Shown: piece after piece, positions 8,302-16,470 of the stretch
Layout of the letters: every line of letters begins with the position of its first letter
How positions within the stretch are numbered: the stretch's first letter is position 1
Source of the DNA: a bacterium
Lineage (GTDB): Bacteria > Vulcanimicrobiota > Xenobia > Xenobiales > JADMJV01
Direction: 5' to 3'
Length of the DNA: 42,587 bases
Assembly (NCBI GenBank): GCA_030149525.1
Contig: JASBRJ010000172.1
Location: 1 to 42,587, forward strand
Notes under the pieces: model-generated
Told to the model about the DNA's origin: nothing
Seen by the model: the letters and a program-made list of their open reading frames with translations, nothing else
Databases searched by the model: none
Position numbers and translations under genes: made by a program

Positions 8302-8625
8302 ATGCTTGTAAAGACCAAAAATCAAATTTTCAACCGTCGCCAGGACAATCGGAAAAGAGCCTACACCAACGCTAGCTACTTCGGAAACGACGGCGTGATT
8401 CACAGAAGTGAGATCATCAACCTCAGCTTCGGCGGCGCACGTTTGACCACAAGGAACGACATTCAGGTGGGGGACCGCTTCCATTTGCGTAATGAACTAG
8501 AAAGCGGCCTAGTCATTCAAAAGCAAGTAGAGGTGCGCTGGGTGAGCGCCCTCCCGGGTGGTCATCGCCAGGTGGTCGGGGTTCAGATTATCAACCGGGA
8601 GACTCGCATTTTTCAAGCGGCCTAA
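8302..8625 (+). CDS. PilZ domain protein (c-di-GMP binding)
   Basis: 107 residues, essentially a single PilZ domain. The c-di-GMP-binding signatures are present: the arginine motif in [12 protein letters not shown] (RxxxR, residues 12-20) and NLSFGGARL (N/DxSxxG, about residues 40-48), followed by the beta-barrel strands [11 protein letters not shown] and [10 protein letters not shown]. PilZ proteins bind cyclic di-GMP and pass the signal on by protein contact, commonly to motility, exopolysaccharide or gene-control partners. Here no effector domain is attached, so it acts on an unknown partner. The ATG at 8302 has an excellent ribosome binding site (AGGAGG, 8288-8293, spacing 8). It is preceded by a TTnACA direct-repeat promoter. 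Its 3' end overlaps the convergent selO by 4 bases. Confidence 0.88.
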   Translation: MLVKTKNQIFNRRQDNRKRAYTNASYFGNDGVIHRSEIINLSFGGARLTTRNDIQVGDRFHLRNELESGLVIQKQVEVRWVSALPGGHRQVVGVQIINRETRIFQAA

Positions 8626-10322
8626 GAAGAACAGCTGTACTGCGAGATGCCACCCGCATCAAAGTATTCCATGGGCTTAAGTCGATAAAACTTCGCCTCT
8701 ACTTCCGCGGACTGCTCATCGTAGGGGCGACTCAGCACCTCTTGCAACTCTCTGACCAGGCTGTAGTTCCCCTCTGCAGCTTGCTGATAAGCGGGCGCTA
8801 CAAGCCACTCCCGCCAGGTGTATTTGGGGTTCACCTGTTTCATTCTCACTGAGGCCGCTTCCAAGTCCGCACCGTTCGCGGCAAGAACCATCTCCCGCCA
8901 CTGGTCGAGCCAGGATTGCCAACGATCGGATTGCTCGCTAGCGACTTTCTTGTAAAAGCTCTTTTCAAGCGCCGAAGCGCTCTGGGGAATTTTCGATAAC
9001 TCCCGAAAGAAAATGGTGTAATCCACCCCGGTCTCTATCATCAAACGGAGGAGCGAGGGTAAGAGTTCCAGCTGTTGCGTGTCCAACCCAAGTTTAGAGG
9101 CCCAAACCATCTCCAGTTCTTTTTTCATAATCAAAGGAGAGGCTTGGCGAACATCTTCGAACTCTTGAAGGGCTTTCCCATCGCCTAAGAGAGGGCGTAG
9201 AGCACGGCAGAACATTTCAAAGTTGACAAGCGCCGCATTGGGTTGATTCAAGAAAGAAAAATGCAAGCCGCCACCGGTCCAGGGTTGAAACTCCGGGTCA
9301 AAGAGTTCGCAAAAACCGAAAGGCCCGTAGTCCAGGGTAAAGCCCCCCGCAGCACAATTGTCGCTGTTGAAATTCCCCTGGCAGTAGCCGACGCGAATCC
9401 AGTTAGCCACGAGGCGAGTCAGGCGATTACGAAAAAGTTTGGCCAGTTCGATTACCTGTGTCTCAAAGCTCTGATCTCGATCGATCTCTTCTCCATACTC
9501 TCGCTCCATCAAGTGCTCAACGATCATCTGCAGTTCTTCCCGCGCTCTAGAATGCGCTTCGCTGCGGACACGCCGGGCGAAAAGCTCCAGTTGACCCACC
9601 CGCAAAAACGATGGCGCCACCCGAGTCGAAATCGCTACGGGATTCGTCGTCATGATATCGGGGTTAAACGATTTCGAGCCCTCCGAGTACCAGGGCCTTA
9701 GCACCGTTTCCGATCGAGAAACGTACAGAGTCAGTGAGCGTGAAGTGGGAATGCCCAGTGCGTGCATAAACTCTTGGGCAAGAAACTCCCGTACACTCGA
9801 TCTGAGAACGGCCCGGCCATCGGCTCCCCGGCAATAGGGTGTCGTTCCGCCACCCTTGAGTTGCATTTCCCAACGCTTGCCTTTGAATTTGCCCTCAAAG
9901 ACCGAGACAGCTCGACCGTCGCCGTATCCATTTCCCGTTTGAAAAGGGCACTGCTGGGTGTACTCGGTTCCATAAATTGAGAGCGCGTAGCCTGTTGCCC
10001 AGCCCGTACTTTTCATGGGCGAAGGGGCCTCGGAAAGATCGCCGGAAAAGACCCTCCTAAACGATTCGTCCTGAGCCAAGTCGTCGCTCAATCCCAGTTC
10101 TTCAAAAAGCGTCCTGCTGTGACTCACATATTCAGGATCGGGAATGGGTGTCGGCTTGACGGGCACGAAATGGCCCGACCGCACCTGTCGGGGGGTATGA
10201 TCGACACCGTCGTCGGTGGCCTCCGGATCAGCTGTCAGATTCTCCACAAGAGAATAGTCCGCAGCCTGAGCAAAATCGTTAAGATCCGTCACTGGTTTGG
10301 TATGTTCAAGGTTATCGCTCAC
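8622..10322 (-). CDS. selO: Protein adenylyltransferase SelO (YdiU family)
   Basis: 566 residues. A pseudokinase-fold enzyme that transfers AMP from ATP to Ser/Thr/Tyr of target proteins, linked to redox stress in other organisms. Family blocks are clear: [40 protein letters not shown], and the metal-binding NSDN followed by [14 protein letters not shown]. The catalytic Asp and Asn of the xTDN-like motif and the Asp of LDYGPFG are retained. The segment before NSDN reads [11 protein letters not shown], where family members usually have His (HGVMNTDN). The C-terminus ends SCSS, with Cys at the position that is selenocysteine in animal SelO. About 60 residues of extra N-terminus precede the core. 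It starts at GTG 10322 with a weak ribosome site. It lies downstream of the FHA-BTAD regulator gene on the same strand after 120 bases. Confidence 0.93.
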   Translation of the reverse strand: MSDNLEHTKPVTDLNDFAQAADYSLVENLTADPEATDDGVDHTPRQVRSGHFVPVKPTPIPDPEYVSHSRTLFEELGLSDDLAQDESFRRVFSGDLSEAPSPMKSTGWATGYALSIYGTEYTQQCPFQTGNGYGDGRAVSVFEGKFKGKRWEMQLKGGGTTPYCRGADGRAVLRSSVREFLAQEFMHALGIPTSRSLTLYVSRSETVLRPWYSEGSKSFNPDIMTTNPVAISTRVAPSFLRVGQLELFARRVRSEAHSRAREELQMIVEHLMEREYGEEIDRDQSFETQVIELAKLFRNRLTRLVANWIRVGYCQGNFNSDNCAAGGFTLDYGPFGFCELFDPEFQPWTGGGLHFSFLNQPNAALVNFEMFCRALRPLLGDGKALQEFEDVRQASPLIMKKELEMVWASKLGLDTQQLELLPSLLRLMIETGVDYTIFFRELSKIPQSASALEKSFYKKVASEQSDRWQSWLDQWREMVLAANGADLEAASVRMKQVNPKYTWREWLVAPAYQQAAEGNYSLVRELQEVLSRPYDEQSAEVEAKFYRLKPMEYFDAGGISQYSCSS

Positions 10323-10442
10323 AGGTATTTAGTCTCGTGGAACCTTGGGAATTCCTTCGTGACACCGAGTCCAACACACAACTTATCGACAAAGGCGGCA
10401 ATACAAAATTCACACGGGAACAGGCGGGGGCCGTTAAGGTTT

Positions 10443-12050
10443 CTAGAGGTTCAGCTTAGCCCGCTGATAGGCTTCCAGTAGCTCAATCGACGGCTCCATG
10501 TCCCACTCTTGGGCCAGAATTCTCTCGCATTTTTCGAACTGCCTCAAGGCTTGCTCCGAGCGACCCGTTCCGAGATAGGCGTGAATGGCCACGAGGTGGC
10601 CGGCTTGAGAGCAAGGATCGAACTCCAGGCTCCGTTGAGAAAAATCCAGCGCTTCATCGTATTTTTGACAGTCTAAAGCGATCTGAGCAACCCGTTGATA
10701 TCCGTCTTTCAGTGCTTCCTCAAGCTCCGATCGGCGTCGAACGGCCCACTCGAGATAACAGCCGTCCAAATAGGAACCGCGGTAGAGCTCCTTGAGCCTC
10801 CGACCGGAAACGAGAGCCTCCTCGCCTTCTAGTTCTGAAAGACGGGACAGATGCTGTCGAAGCTCGTCGTAGTCATGCCAGTAGCTAAGCTCCTCGTTGA
10901 TGGCAAGACCGGTATGATTGCGCAAGATCGGATCTCCGGAAAAACCCTCCTGCAAGTTCTTTCTCAGACGAGACAGGGCCACCGAAAGATTTTTCTTCGC
11001 TCGACCCGACTTCTCTGGCCAAAAATCTTCCAACAGTGCATCCTCCGTGGCCGCTTTGGTACAAGAAGCCAAATAAGACAGCAACCAGGAAAGCTGCTTA
11101 CCTCCCCATTGGCGATCCAGTCGAACGCCCTCCATGTGAGCTTCGAATTCGCCAAGACTCCAAATCTTGAGCGTCACCTGCTCGCTCTCTCCGCGAAGCG
11201 CCTTCTCGGCCGCCTTTCTTATGCGGGGGTCCACATCCGACTTCAACTGCTCCAGCGCCGCCTGAGCCGCCGCCAAGTCGCCTGCCCGACGAGCCTCCAG
11301 GTGGTCCTGGAGCATCTGAGCCAACAAGCAGAGGCCCCCTCTCTCCAGAGTTCCAGCGGCCCGATGACCCACAGCATACAGGAGAAGCTTATCCTCACTG
11401 GTGAAGATCGGTGCGGCCAGCGCCCAGCTCTCACCCTGAGCGGCCGTAGGCTGCCCATCGCCCTGACCCTTCCACTCGAAATAGACAGGCTGCTTCTCCT
11501 GGCAAGCCTGGGCCGCCAGACTCTGGCTAGGAACCAGCTCAACCTCCCCACAACTGCGCAAAGGATCGGCCAGGAATAGGGCTATCCTTGAGCTGGGAAG
11601 CACCTCGTTGATACGCTCCCCAAGCTGCTCAACCGGAATCTCAGAGCTGAAGAGCGGCTGTATCTTGAGCATGAGTTCGAGCACCTGGTCCGATTGACCG
11701 GGTCGGGCAGCATCCACCTCGTCGGCGGTGATGGTCCGGCCCAATTCGTGAGCCAGTTCAAACACCGTCTCCGCCACCCCGAATCGTTGTCCGGGAATCA
11801 GCTCAAAGCGCTCTCGCTCTTCACCCTCAACAAAGATAGGGGCACGGCTTCCGTCTCGCTGAACGACGATGCGGGTGGGCTTGACCTCAAGGCGAGCCGT
11901 TCGCCGCGACAGTTTGGGGTCGAACGGAACAGACAACTTGTCGTCCGGGTCGTCGGGAGTTGACCGGCCCAGTTGATAGAAACCCGGCTCAAGTTCAAAA
12001 TGAACAGCGGCCAGGGATTTGAGGTGAGTGGCCCACAGAATCACTGGCAA
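10443..12050 (-). CDS. FHA and BTAD domain transcriptional regulator
   Basis: 535 residues from TTG 12050 (GTG 12044 is equally possible). Domains in order: an FHA-like domain (about 15-100) with GFYQLGRST and DPKLSRRTARLEV, the pattern that reads phosphothreonine; a middle alpha/beta region (about 115-260) resembling a GAF domain; a winged-helix DNA-binding domain of the SARP/OmpR type (about 275-370; LKIWSLGEFEAHMEG, then LSVALSRLRKNLQ); and a bacterial transcriptional activator domain of TPR-like helices (about 385-530; YLDGCYLEWAVRRRSELEE, ending in EPSIELLEAYQRAKLNL). It is divergent from a Ser/Thr kinase gene 76 bases away. Known parallel: mycobacterial EmbR carries BTAD plus FHA and is phosphorylated by PknH. 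I infer that the kinase encoded next door modifies this regulator. Its target genes are unknown. Confidence 0.85.
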   Translation of the reverse strand: MPVILWATHLKSLAAVHFELEPGFYQLGRSTPDDPDDKLSVPFDPKLSRRTARLEVKPTRIVVQRDGSRAPIFVEGEERERFELIPGQRFGVAETVFELAHELGRTITADEVDAARPGQSDQVLELMLKIQPLFSSEIPVEQLGERINEVLPSSRIALFLADPLRSCGEVELVPSQSLAAQACQEKQPVYFEWKGQGDGQPTAAQGESWALAAPIFTSEDKLLLYAVGHRAAGTLERGGLCLLAQMLQDHLEARRAGDLAAAQAALEQLKSDVDPRIRKAAEKALRGESEQVTLKIWSLGEFEAHMEGVRLDRQWGGKQLSWLLSYLASCTKAATEDALLEDFWPEKSGRAKKNLSVALSRLRKNLQEGFSGDPILRNHTGLAINEELSYWHDYDELRQHLSRLSELEGEEALVSGRRLKELYRGSYLDGCYLEWAVRRRSELEEALKDGYQRVAQIALDCQKYDEALDFSQRSLEFDPCSQAGHLVAIHAYLGTGRSEQALRQFEKCERILAQEWDMEPSIELLEAYQRAKLNL

Positions 12051-12126
12051 AGATTACGTTCTATTAAGATGTTTAACCTTTCTTGACTGTGCCAGGGGAG
12101 GCAGGATAGGCGTCAAAACTGGCTTC

Positions 12127-14304
12127 GTGGACCCTCAGGAAACGGCAGATGTGGCCGAGTCGACTCTCAATTTCTCCAAACTTAGCTCGGTCAGTGAAAA
12201 GAAGCCGGAGATACCCGGCTACGCTTTGGGCGAGAAGCTTGGCCAGGGGGCTTTCGGTGCAGCCTATCGGGCCACTCAGGAACGCACAGGACAGTCTGTT
12301 GCGGTCAAAGTTCTCACTCGGGTTGGTCCACGATTTCGAGAAGAGGTCGAACGACTGTCCCTGGTCAGCGATCATCCCCATATCGTTACTCTGGTCGATG
12401 CCGATCTTGATCATGTGCCTCCCTATATGGTCACCCCCCTTCTTTCAGGCTCCCTGGCCGATCAAATTCCGGCCGATCCGGCAACCGTGGACATCAAGAA
12501 GGTGTGCTCGTGGTTCCAAGAACTGGCGGTGGCCCTCGACTATATTCATGGCCGGGGCATTCTTCATAGCGATATTAAACCGGCCAACGTCCTGATCGGG
12601 GAGAAAGGCTTCGTCCGACTCACCGATTTTGGCCAGGCCACCTTACAGGACCAGACGAAGTCGAAACTGGGGAGCTTTTGGTATATGCCTCTGGCCCAGA
12701 CCGAGGGGGGCGTCCCGCAGGTTCGCTGGGACATCTACGCCCTGGGCGCCACCGTCTACGCCCTGCTCACCGGTCAGCCCCCACGCTCCACGCCCCAGGC
12801 CAGGGAAACTCTCGGCTCTTTCTCCAGCATCTCGGAGAAGCTGGAAGAGTACCGGCGCGTTCTCAAGACCAGTCGATTAAGACCTGTTCGTGAACTGAAT
12901 CCGAGAGTCGATCCTGAACTAGCAGCCATCGTGGAACACTGCCTGGATACTGATGAAGGGTATTCTAACGCCGCCGATATTCTTGCCGACCTGACCCGAC
13001 GAGAAGAGAAACGCCCCCTCTCGGCCCGCCCTCTCACTTTCGGCTACTGGCTCCATCGATTGGTGGCCCGCCACAAGCTCAGCTTTCTTGTGGGCATGAT
13101 AGCCATGGTGATGCTCCTCACCGGCCTGGGGGCATCAACTTATGAAGTCTACTTGGCCCGACAAGCGCGACAAGCCCTCATCCAACAGCAGTACGAAAGA
13201 GGCCTCTCTCTTCTCAGCGATGGCCACACTATCGGACTGGTCTGGCTTTTGAGGGCGTATCAACTGGAGCAGCGTGAGGAGTTTCGAACAGCACTTCTCG
13301 ACAGTCTGGCCAAGCAGCAGCAAATCGCAAAGCCCTCCCTGTACGGTTTGAGAACCGCTACCGCCCCCAGTCCAAGTGGTCAATGGGCTATCTGGAAAGA
13401 TCCCGATGCTCACAACAAGAGAAAGCTCATCGATCTTCAGACCGGCAAACTCTCTCCTCTCCCTCCCGGACTTCTAGGCTCCGACCGAGATCAAAAGGAC
13501 AAAATTCGCTATCGTCTCGACGGCATTGAGTTGGACCCTTTCACCGGTTCAGGGGGGCCGGCCACCTGGCGAATGCGTTCCACCGACAGTCTGCAACCGG
13601 GCGAGAAAAACTCAGGCCTCGCGATCTTGATCCGCCCCAACACCGTACAGAGAGTGCGTCGGACGGACAACGGAATGAAGATCCTGGACCGGGATAACGG
13701 CACGGTGAGGGAAATCTCCCGGCCTGGTCAGACCCCGGCTCAACCCACTTTTTCGAATCTTGGAGACCTGGCGCTTTCCTGGGAAGATGGAAAGATCGAA
13801 TGGCACAAGCCGGACGGTACAGTTAGCATCGACTCCAGTTTTTATGGGGATATTTTTTGTTTCAGCAACGACGGTAAGTTTCTAGCCGCTTGCGATGGAA
13901 TTTCAAGGATAAGAGTCTGGGACCGGGAGGGCCGGACAGTGGCCAATTTCACCGTCTCCGCCCCTGCCAACGAGCTTTGCTTCGGACCGGATTCCAAGAC
14001 TCTCGTTTGTGCAGGTCGAAACGGTCTGGTGTGGGGCTTCTCACTGACCGAGCAGAGAAAGGCTTGGCCTCCCATCGAACTCGAAAAAGCGGCTCGTTGG
14101 ATTTATGTGCAGGAGAACGGTCAGGTGGTCACTATGTCCGACGTGGTCATCGTTTGGAAAGCGCCTGAACCTCTGGACCGCTCCCGTCGTAGCCCGCTCG
14201 ACCTCGAAACCGAGATCGCCAGACGAACCGGTTGGGTCTACGACGCCAGGAACACTCAGATCAGGATGCTCACCCGTGACGAGTACCTGGAAAAGTTCCG
14301 GTAA
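12127..14304 (+). CDS. Membrane Ser/Thr protein kinase with C-terminal propeller-like domain
   Basis: About 725 residues from GTG 12127. An upstream in-frame GTG at 12028 would overlap the divergent regulator. The kinase domain follows a short N-terminus: glycine loop LGQGAFGAAYRAT, VAVKVL lysine, catalytic loop HSDIKPANV (12565-12588, Ser replacing the Arg of HRD) and DFG at 12625-12633. SFWYMPLAQ replaces the usual APE-type segment. A single transmembrane helix follows (LSFLVGMIAMVMLLTGLGAS, about 13078-13137). The remaining 390 residues are beta-rich with WD40-like repeats (FCFSNDGKFLAACDGISRIR, ELCFGPDSKTLVCAGRNGLV). The C-terminal part is therefore expected outside the membrane as a sensor or binding domain. 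The GGGGAGG at 12095-12101 is too far from GTG 12127, so the true start may lie slightly upstream (GTC 12112 or ATA 12106). Confidence 0.87.
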   Translation: MDPQETADVAESTLNFSKLSSVSEKKPEIPGYALGEKLGQGAFGAAYRATQERTGQSVAVKVLTRVGPRFREEVERLSLVSDHPHIVTLVDADLDHVPPYMVTPLLSGSLADQIPADPATVDIKKVCSWFQELAVALDYIHGRGILHSDIKPANVLIGEKGFVRLTDFGQATLQDQTKSKLGSFWYMPLAQTEGGVPQVRWDIYALGATVYALLTGQPPRSTPQARETLGSFSSISEKLEEYRRVLKTSRLRPVRELNPRVDPELAAIVEHCLDTDEGYSNAADILADLTRREEKRPLSARPLTFGYWLHRLVARHKLSFLVGMIAMVMLLTGLGASTYEVYLARQARQALIQQQYERGLSLLSDGHTIGLVWLLRAYQLEQREEFRTALLDSLAKQQQIAKPSLYGLRTATAPSPSGQWAIWKDPDAHNKRKLIDLQTGKLSPLPPGLLGSDRDQKDKIRYRLDGIELDPFTGSGGPATWRMRSTDSLQPGEKNSGLAILIRPNTVQRVRRTDNGMKILDRDNGTVREISRPGQTPAQPTFSNLGDLALSWEDGKIEWHKPDGTVSIDSSFYGDIFCFSNDGKFLAACDGISRIRVWDREGRTVANFTVSAPANELCFGPDSKTLVCAGRNGLVWGFSLTEQRKAWPPIELEKAARWIYVQENGQVVTMSDVVIVWKAPEPLDRSRRSPLDLETEIARRTGWVYDARNTQIRMLTRDEYLEKFR

Positions 14305-14311
14305 AAGAAAA

Positions 14312-14345
14312 ACCGGAGCTACCTCTCTCACCAGGTAGCTCCGGT
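14312..14345. terminator. 13-base-pair hairpin after the kinase gene
   Basis: A perfect inverted repeat (ACCGGAGCTACCT / AGGTAGCTCCGGT, 14312-14324 and 14333-14345) with an 8-base loop, 7 bases after the kinase stop. On the plus strand it is not followed by a T-run. On the minus strand it is followed by TTTTTCTTTTAC, so it looks like an intrinsic terminator for leftward transcription, although no leftward gene lies immediately to its right. It may be bidirectional, protecting the kinase mRNA end and blocking antisense reading into the kinase gene. Confidence 0.6.
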
Positions 14346-14452
14346 CGAACCCGCTCAGCAAATCGATTCGAGGATGCGGGTTTCACTCACTCATCATCTC
14401 AAACACAGAATACCGCCTCCGAGTTTCTGAGAGTCAAAAATCAAGGATCTCA

Positions 14453-14470
14453 GGTAAACGGTTTGTAAAC
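14453..14470 (-). promoter_or_regulatory. Direct-repeat box before the lipoprotein gene
   Basis: GTAAAC-N5-GTAAAC on the plus strand; read on the minus strand it is TTTACA-N5-TTTACC, nearly the same as the box at 8209-8225. It lies only 7 bases before the ATG at 14478, overlapping the expected ribosome-binding region, where a bound protein would more naturally repress than activate. Confidence 0.4.
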
Positions 14471-14477
14471 AAGATCG

Positions 14478-14912
14478 ATGAGTCTTTATCTCAGGCTAGT
14501 CCTCGTCTCGGTGCTGCTATGCGGATGTTCCACTTTGACCGAGTTTGTCATCGTCAACAGCACGGACAAACCCCTCGCTGTCAGACTCGTCTTCACGGCA
14601 AACAATCAGGACACATTCAAAACCACAACGACAGCTCAGCTTGAAGAGTCGGACAGAAAGTGGAACGACCTCTCCGGCGAAGCAGTGCAATTCGATGAAG
14701 AGAATCGAGCCTACACCCTGTCTCTCCCAGCCGCTCACGCCCTACTGGTCACCACTGAGATCAATTACTCCGGACACGAGCGTGAGCTTTTTCCTATCTC
14801 CGAGATAATCTTGAGTCAGGACGAAGATGTGAAAGAGTTCATGGGCAAGTCGGCCCAACTGGCTTTTCAGACGAAAAAAAATGGGAGTTACAGGCTTGTC
14901 TACCGCCCTTAG
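14478..14912 (+). CDS. Small putative lipoprotein
   Basis: 144 residues. The N-terminus is a lipoprotein-type signal: hydrophobic LRLVLVSVLL followed by LCGC, with the predicted lipidated cysteine at residue 17. The mature part is short and beta-rich (FVIVNSTDKPLAVRLVFTA, AYTLSLPAAHALLVTTEINY), consistent with an immunoglobulin-like or lipocalin-like sandwich, but no family is recognised. It would sit on the periplasmic face of the inner or outer membrane. The ATG at 14478 lacks a good ribosome binding site and is preceded by a GTAAAC direct repeat. It is followed by another small protein gene after 107 bases; these look like separate transcription units. Confidence 0.75.
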   Translation: MSLYLRLVLVSVLLCGCSTLTEFVIVNSTDKPLAVRLVFTANNQDTFKTTTTAQLEESDRKWNDLSGEAVQFDEENRAYTLSLPAAHALLVTTEINYSGHERELFPISEIILSQDEDVKEFMGKSAQLAFQTKKNGSYRLVYRP

Positions 14913-15019
14913 TCTCTGACACCCGATTTGGCTGTAACACTTTTTCAAACTTTAACGCAGCTTCTTAACATTTTTTTGACGGGCCCTTCTTAGGTTGAAA
15001 GCGCAGGAGAAAACAGAAA

Positions 15020-15460
15020 ATGAACGTCAACACATCTCACTCAAACTTTTCTCAGGTTATTCGCAACCCCAAGAGTCGGGCTACCGCTGCTCCCGACACT
15101 CAAACTCCCCTTCAGACCGAAGCCGTTTCCGACCAGGTGACCCTCAGTGGTTCAGGTGATTCTCAGCCCACAGCCTCAAGCTTCGGCCGTGATCTCCTGG
15201 GCAAGGGAATACTTGCCGCAGCAGGTGCCACACCAGGGCTGGGCGGTCTGGTCAACTTTGTGGGAAGCTCCTCCATATCCAGAGTCCCCGGTTACGACAA
15301 GGTCGATACTCTGCACTCTGTAGGCCTCATCACTAACGTGGTGGGCTCGGCGGCCTGTCTTGTGAGTCCTGCTGTCGGTCTACCCTTGCTCGCCGTCTCA
15401 GGCATCGCCACCGTGGCGGCCATCTCCGAAAAAAGCCGAAAAGATCAGCAGATCTGCTAG
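15020..15460 (+). CDS. Small hypothetical protein with hydrophobic glycine/alanine-rich segments
   Basis: 146 residues from ATG 15020, with AGGAG at 15005-15009 (spacing 10). The N-terminal third is polar, rich in Ser, Thr, Pro and Gln, and contains EAVSDQVTLSGSGDS. The rest has two hydrophobic stretches (ILAAAGATPGLGGLVNFVG; LITNVVGSAACLVSPAVGLP) that could span the membrane as a hairpin. A TTAACG/TTAACA pair (14952-14970) lies upstream. It shares its layout (polar N-terminus, then glycine-rich hydrophobic segments) with the 4953-6068 protein, but I see no clear sequence homology. Function unknown. The methyltransferase gene follows after 29 bases. Confidence 0.75.
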   Translation: MNVNTSHSNFSQVIRNPKSRATAAPDTQTPLQTEAVSDQVTLSGSGDSQPTASSFGRDLLGKGILAAAGATPGLGGLVNFVGSSSISRVPGYDKVDTLHSVGLITNVVGSAACLVSPAVGLPLLAVSGIATVAAISEKSRKDQQIC

Positions 15461-15489
15461 AAGCCCAACCGGAAGGTTAAACTTGGTCT

Positions 15490-16467
15490 ATGTCCTTTGA
15501 GGGTTCGAGCTTCCGCAGACTGCTTCAGAAGCTTAAGAGTCGGAAGCGCAGGCCGAAATCATGTTCAGAGTCCATGATCAAACCTATCGGCCAAACCTAC
15601 CTCGACTTACTTATCAGAGCGCTCAGTGGAGAGCTCTCCGACAATGTTCTCTATCGCAACGCTCAACTGCTTCAGGCTGAAGAGGGCGAAGAGGTGCCCA
15701 CCCTGATCTCTCTGCAAACCTGTCGGGAGCTCCTGGGCAAGGCGACCCAAGAGTTCGGGTCCTATCTGGGGAAAGGTGAAACGGCGGAATCTTACCTGAA
15801 CCTCAGCCCTAAGGAACTGTTCGGATATCTCAACTGGATGAACCCCATCGGCTCTCCCCATACCATGTGTGGAGCGGACAATATCTACCAGGTGGAAGCC
15901 TGCGTGGAGGACATTTTTCGCGAGAATATTCCCGGCGATCTCATGGAAACGGGAGTCTGGAAGGGGGGGATGACCGTCCTCATGCGGGGTCTGCTAAAAG
16001 CCTACAACTGCCACGACCGTTTGGTCTGGGTAGCCGACTCCTTTTCCGGCCTTCCTCAGCCCGACCCCAAGAAGAACCTGAAGGACGCCATCTTTTGGTA
16101 CCTGATGACCCCCCTGGAACATCTCGCCATCCCTTTTGAGTATGTGGAGGCCCTTTTCCAACGCTACGACCTTTTGGACGATCAGGTGCGATTCTTGCCC
16201 GGTTGGTTCAAAGACACACTTCCTGCGGCTCCTATCGAAAAGTTGGCCCTCCTGAGAATGGACGGAGACCTCTACGAATCAACCCGCGACACCCTGGAAC
16301 ACATGTATCCCAAGGTTTCCAAAGGCGGCTATATCATCGTCGACGACTACGGCATACCAGCCGGATGCCGCGACGCTGTAGACGAATACCGAAGAGCCCG
16401 GGGAATCGCCGAACCGATTCAAAAAATCAACGACGTTTCGGTGTTCTGGCGTAAGATGGGGGTTTAG
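15490..16467 (+). CDS. TylF/MycF-family O-methyltransferase
   Basis: 325 residues. An S-adenosylmethionine-dependent, metal-requiring methyltransferase of the macrocin O-methyltransferase (TylF) family, whose members methylate sugar hydroxyls of natural products or surface glycans. Signatures: the SAM-binding strand-loop in DLMETGVWKGGMTVLMRGLL, WVADSFSGLPQPD, the metal-site segment LLRMDGDLYESTRDTLEHMY, and GGYIIVDDYGIPAGCRDAVD. The core matches the usual 250-residue family; about 110 extra residues at the N-terminus include a basic stretch (KLKSRKRRPKS). The first ATG at 15490 may not be the real start, since ATG 15574 lies just before better-conserved sequence. The gene converges on the transporter gene 3 bases away. 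The substrate is unknown; no sugar-biosynthesis genes adjoin it. Confidence 0.9.
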   Translation: MSFEGSSFRRLLQKLKSRKRRPKSCSESMIKPIGQTYLDLLIRALSGELSDNVLYRNAQLLQAEEGEEVPTLISLQTCRELLGKATQEFGSYLGKGETAESYLNLSPKELFGYLNWMNPIGSPHTMCGADNIYQVEACVEDIFRENIPGDLMETGVWKGGMTVLMRGLLKAYNCHDRLVWVADSFSGLPQPDPKKNLKDAIFWYLMTPLEHLAIPFEYVEALFQRYDLLDDQVRFLPGWFKDTLPAAPIEKLALLRMDGDLYESTRDTLEHMYPKVSKGGYIIVDDYGIPAGCRDAVDEYRRARGIAEPIQKINDVSVFWRKMGV

Positions 16468-16470
16468 CCC

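Noticed and set aside
10851-11579. Plus-strand open frame of 242 codons
   Set aside because: It lies entirely antisense to the FHA-BTAD regulator, whose domains are clear; the translated sequence shows no motif.
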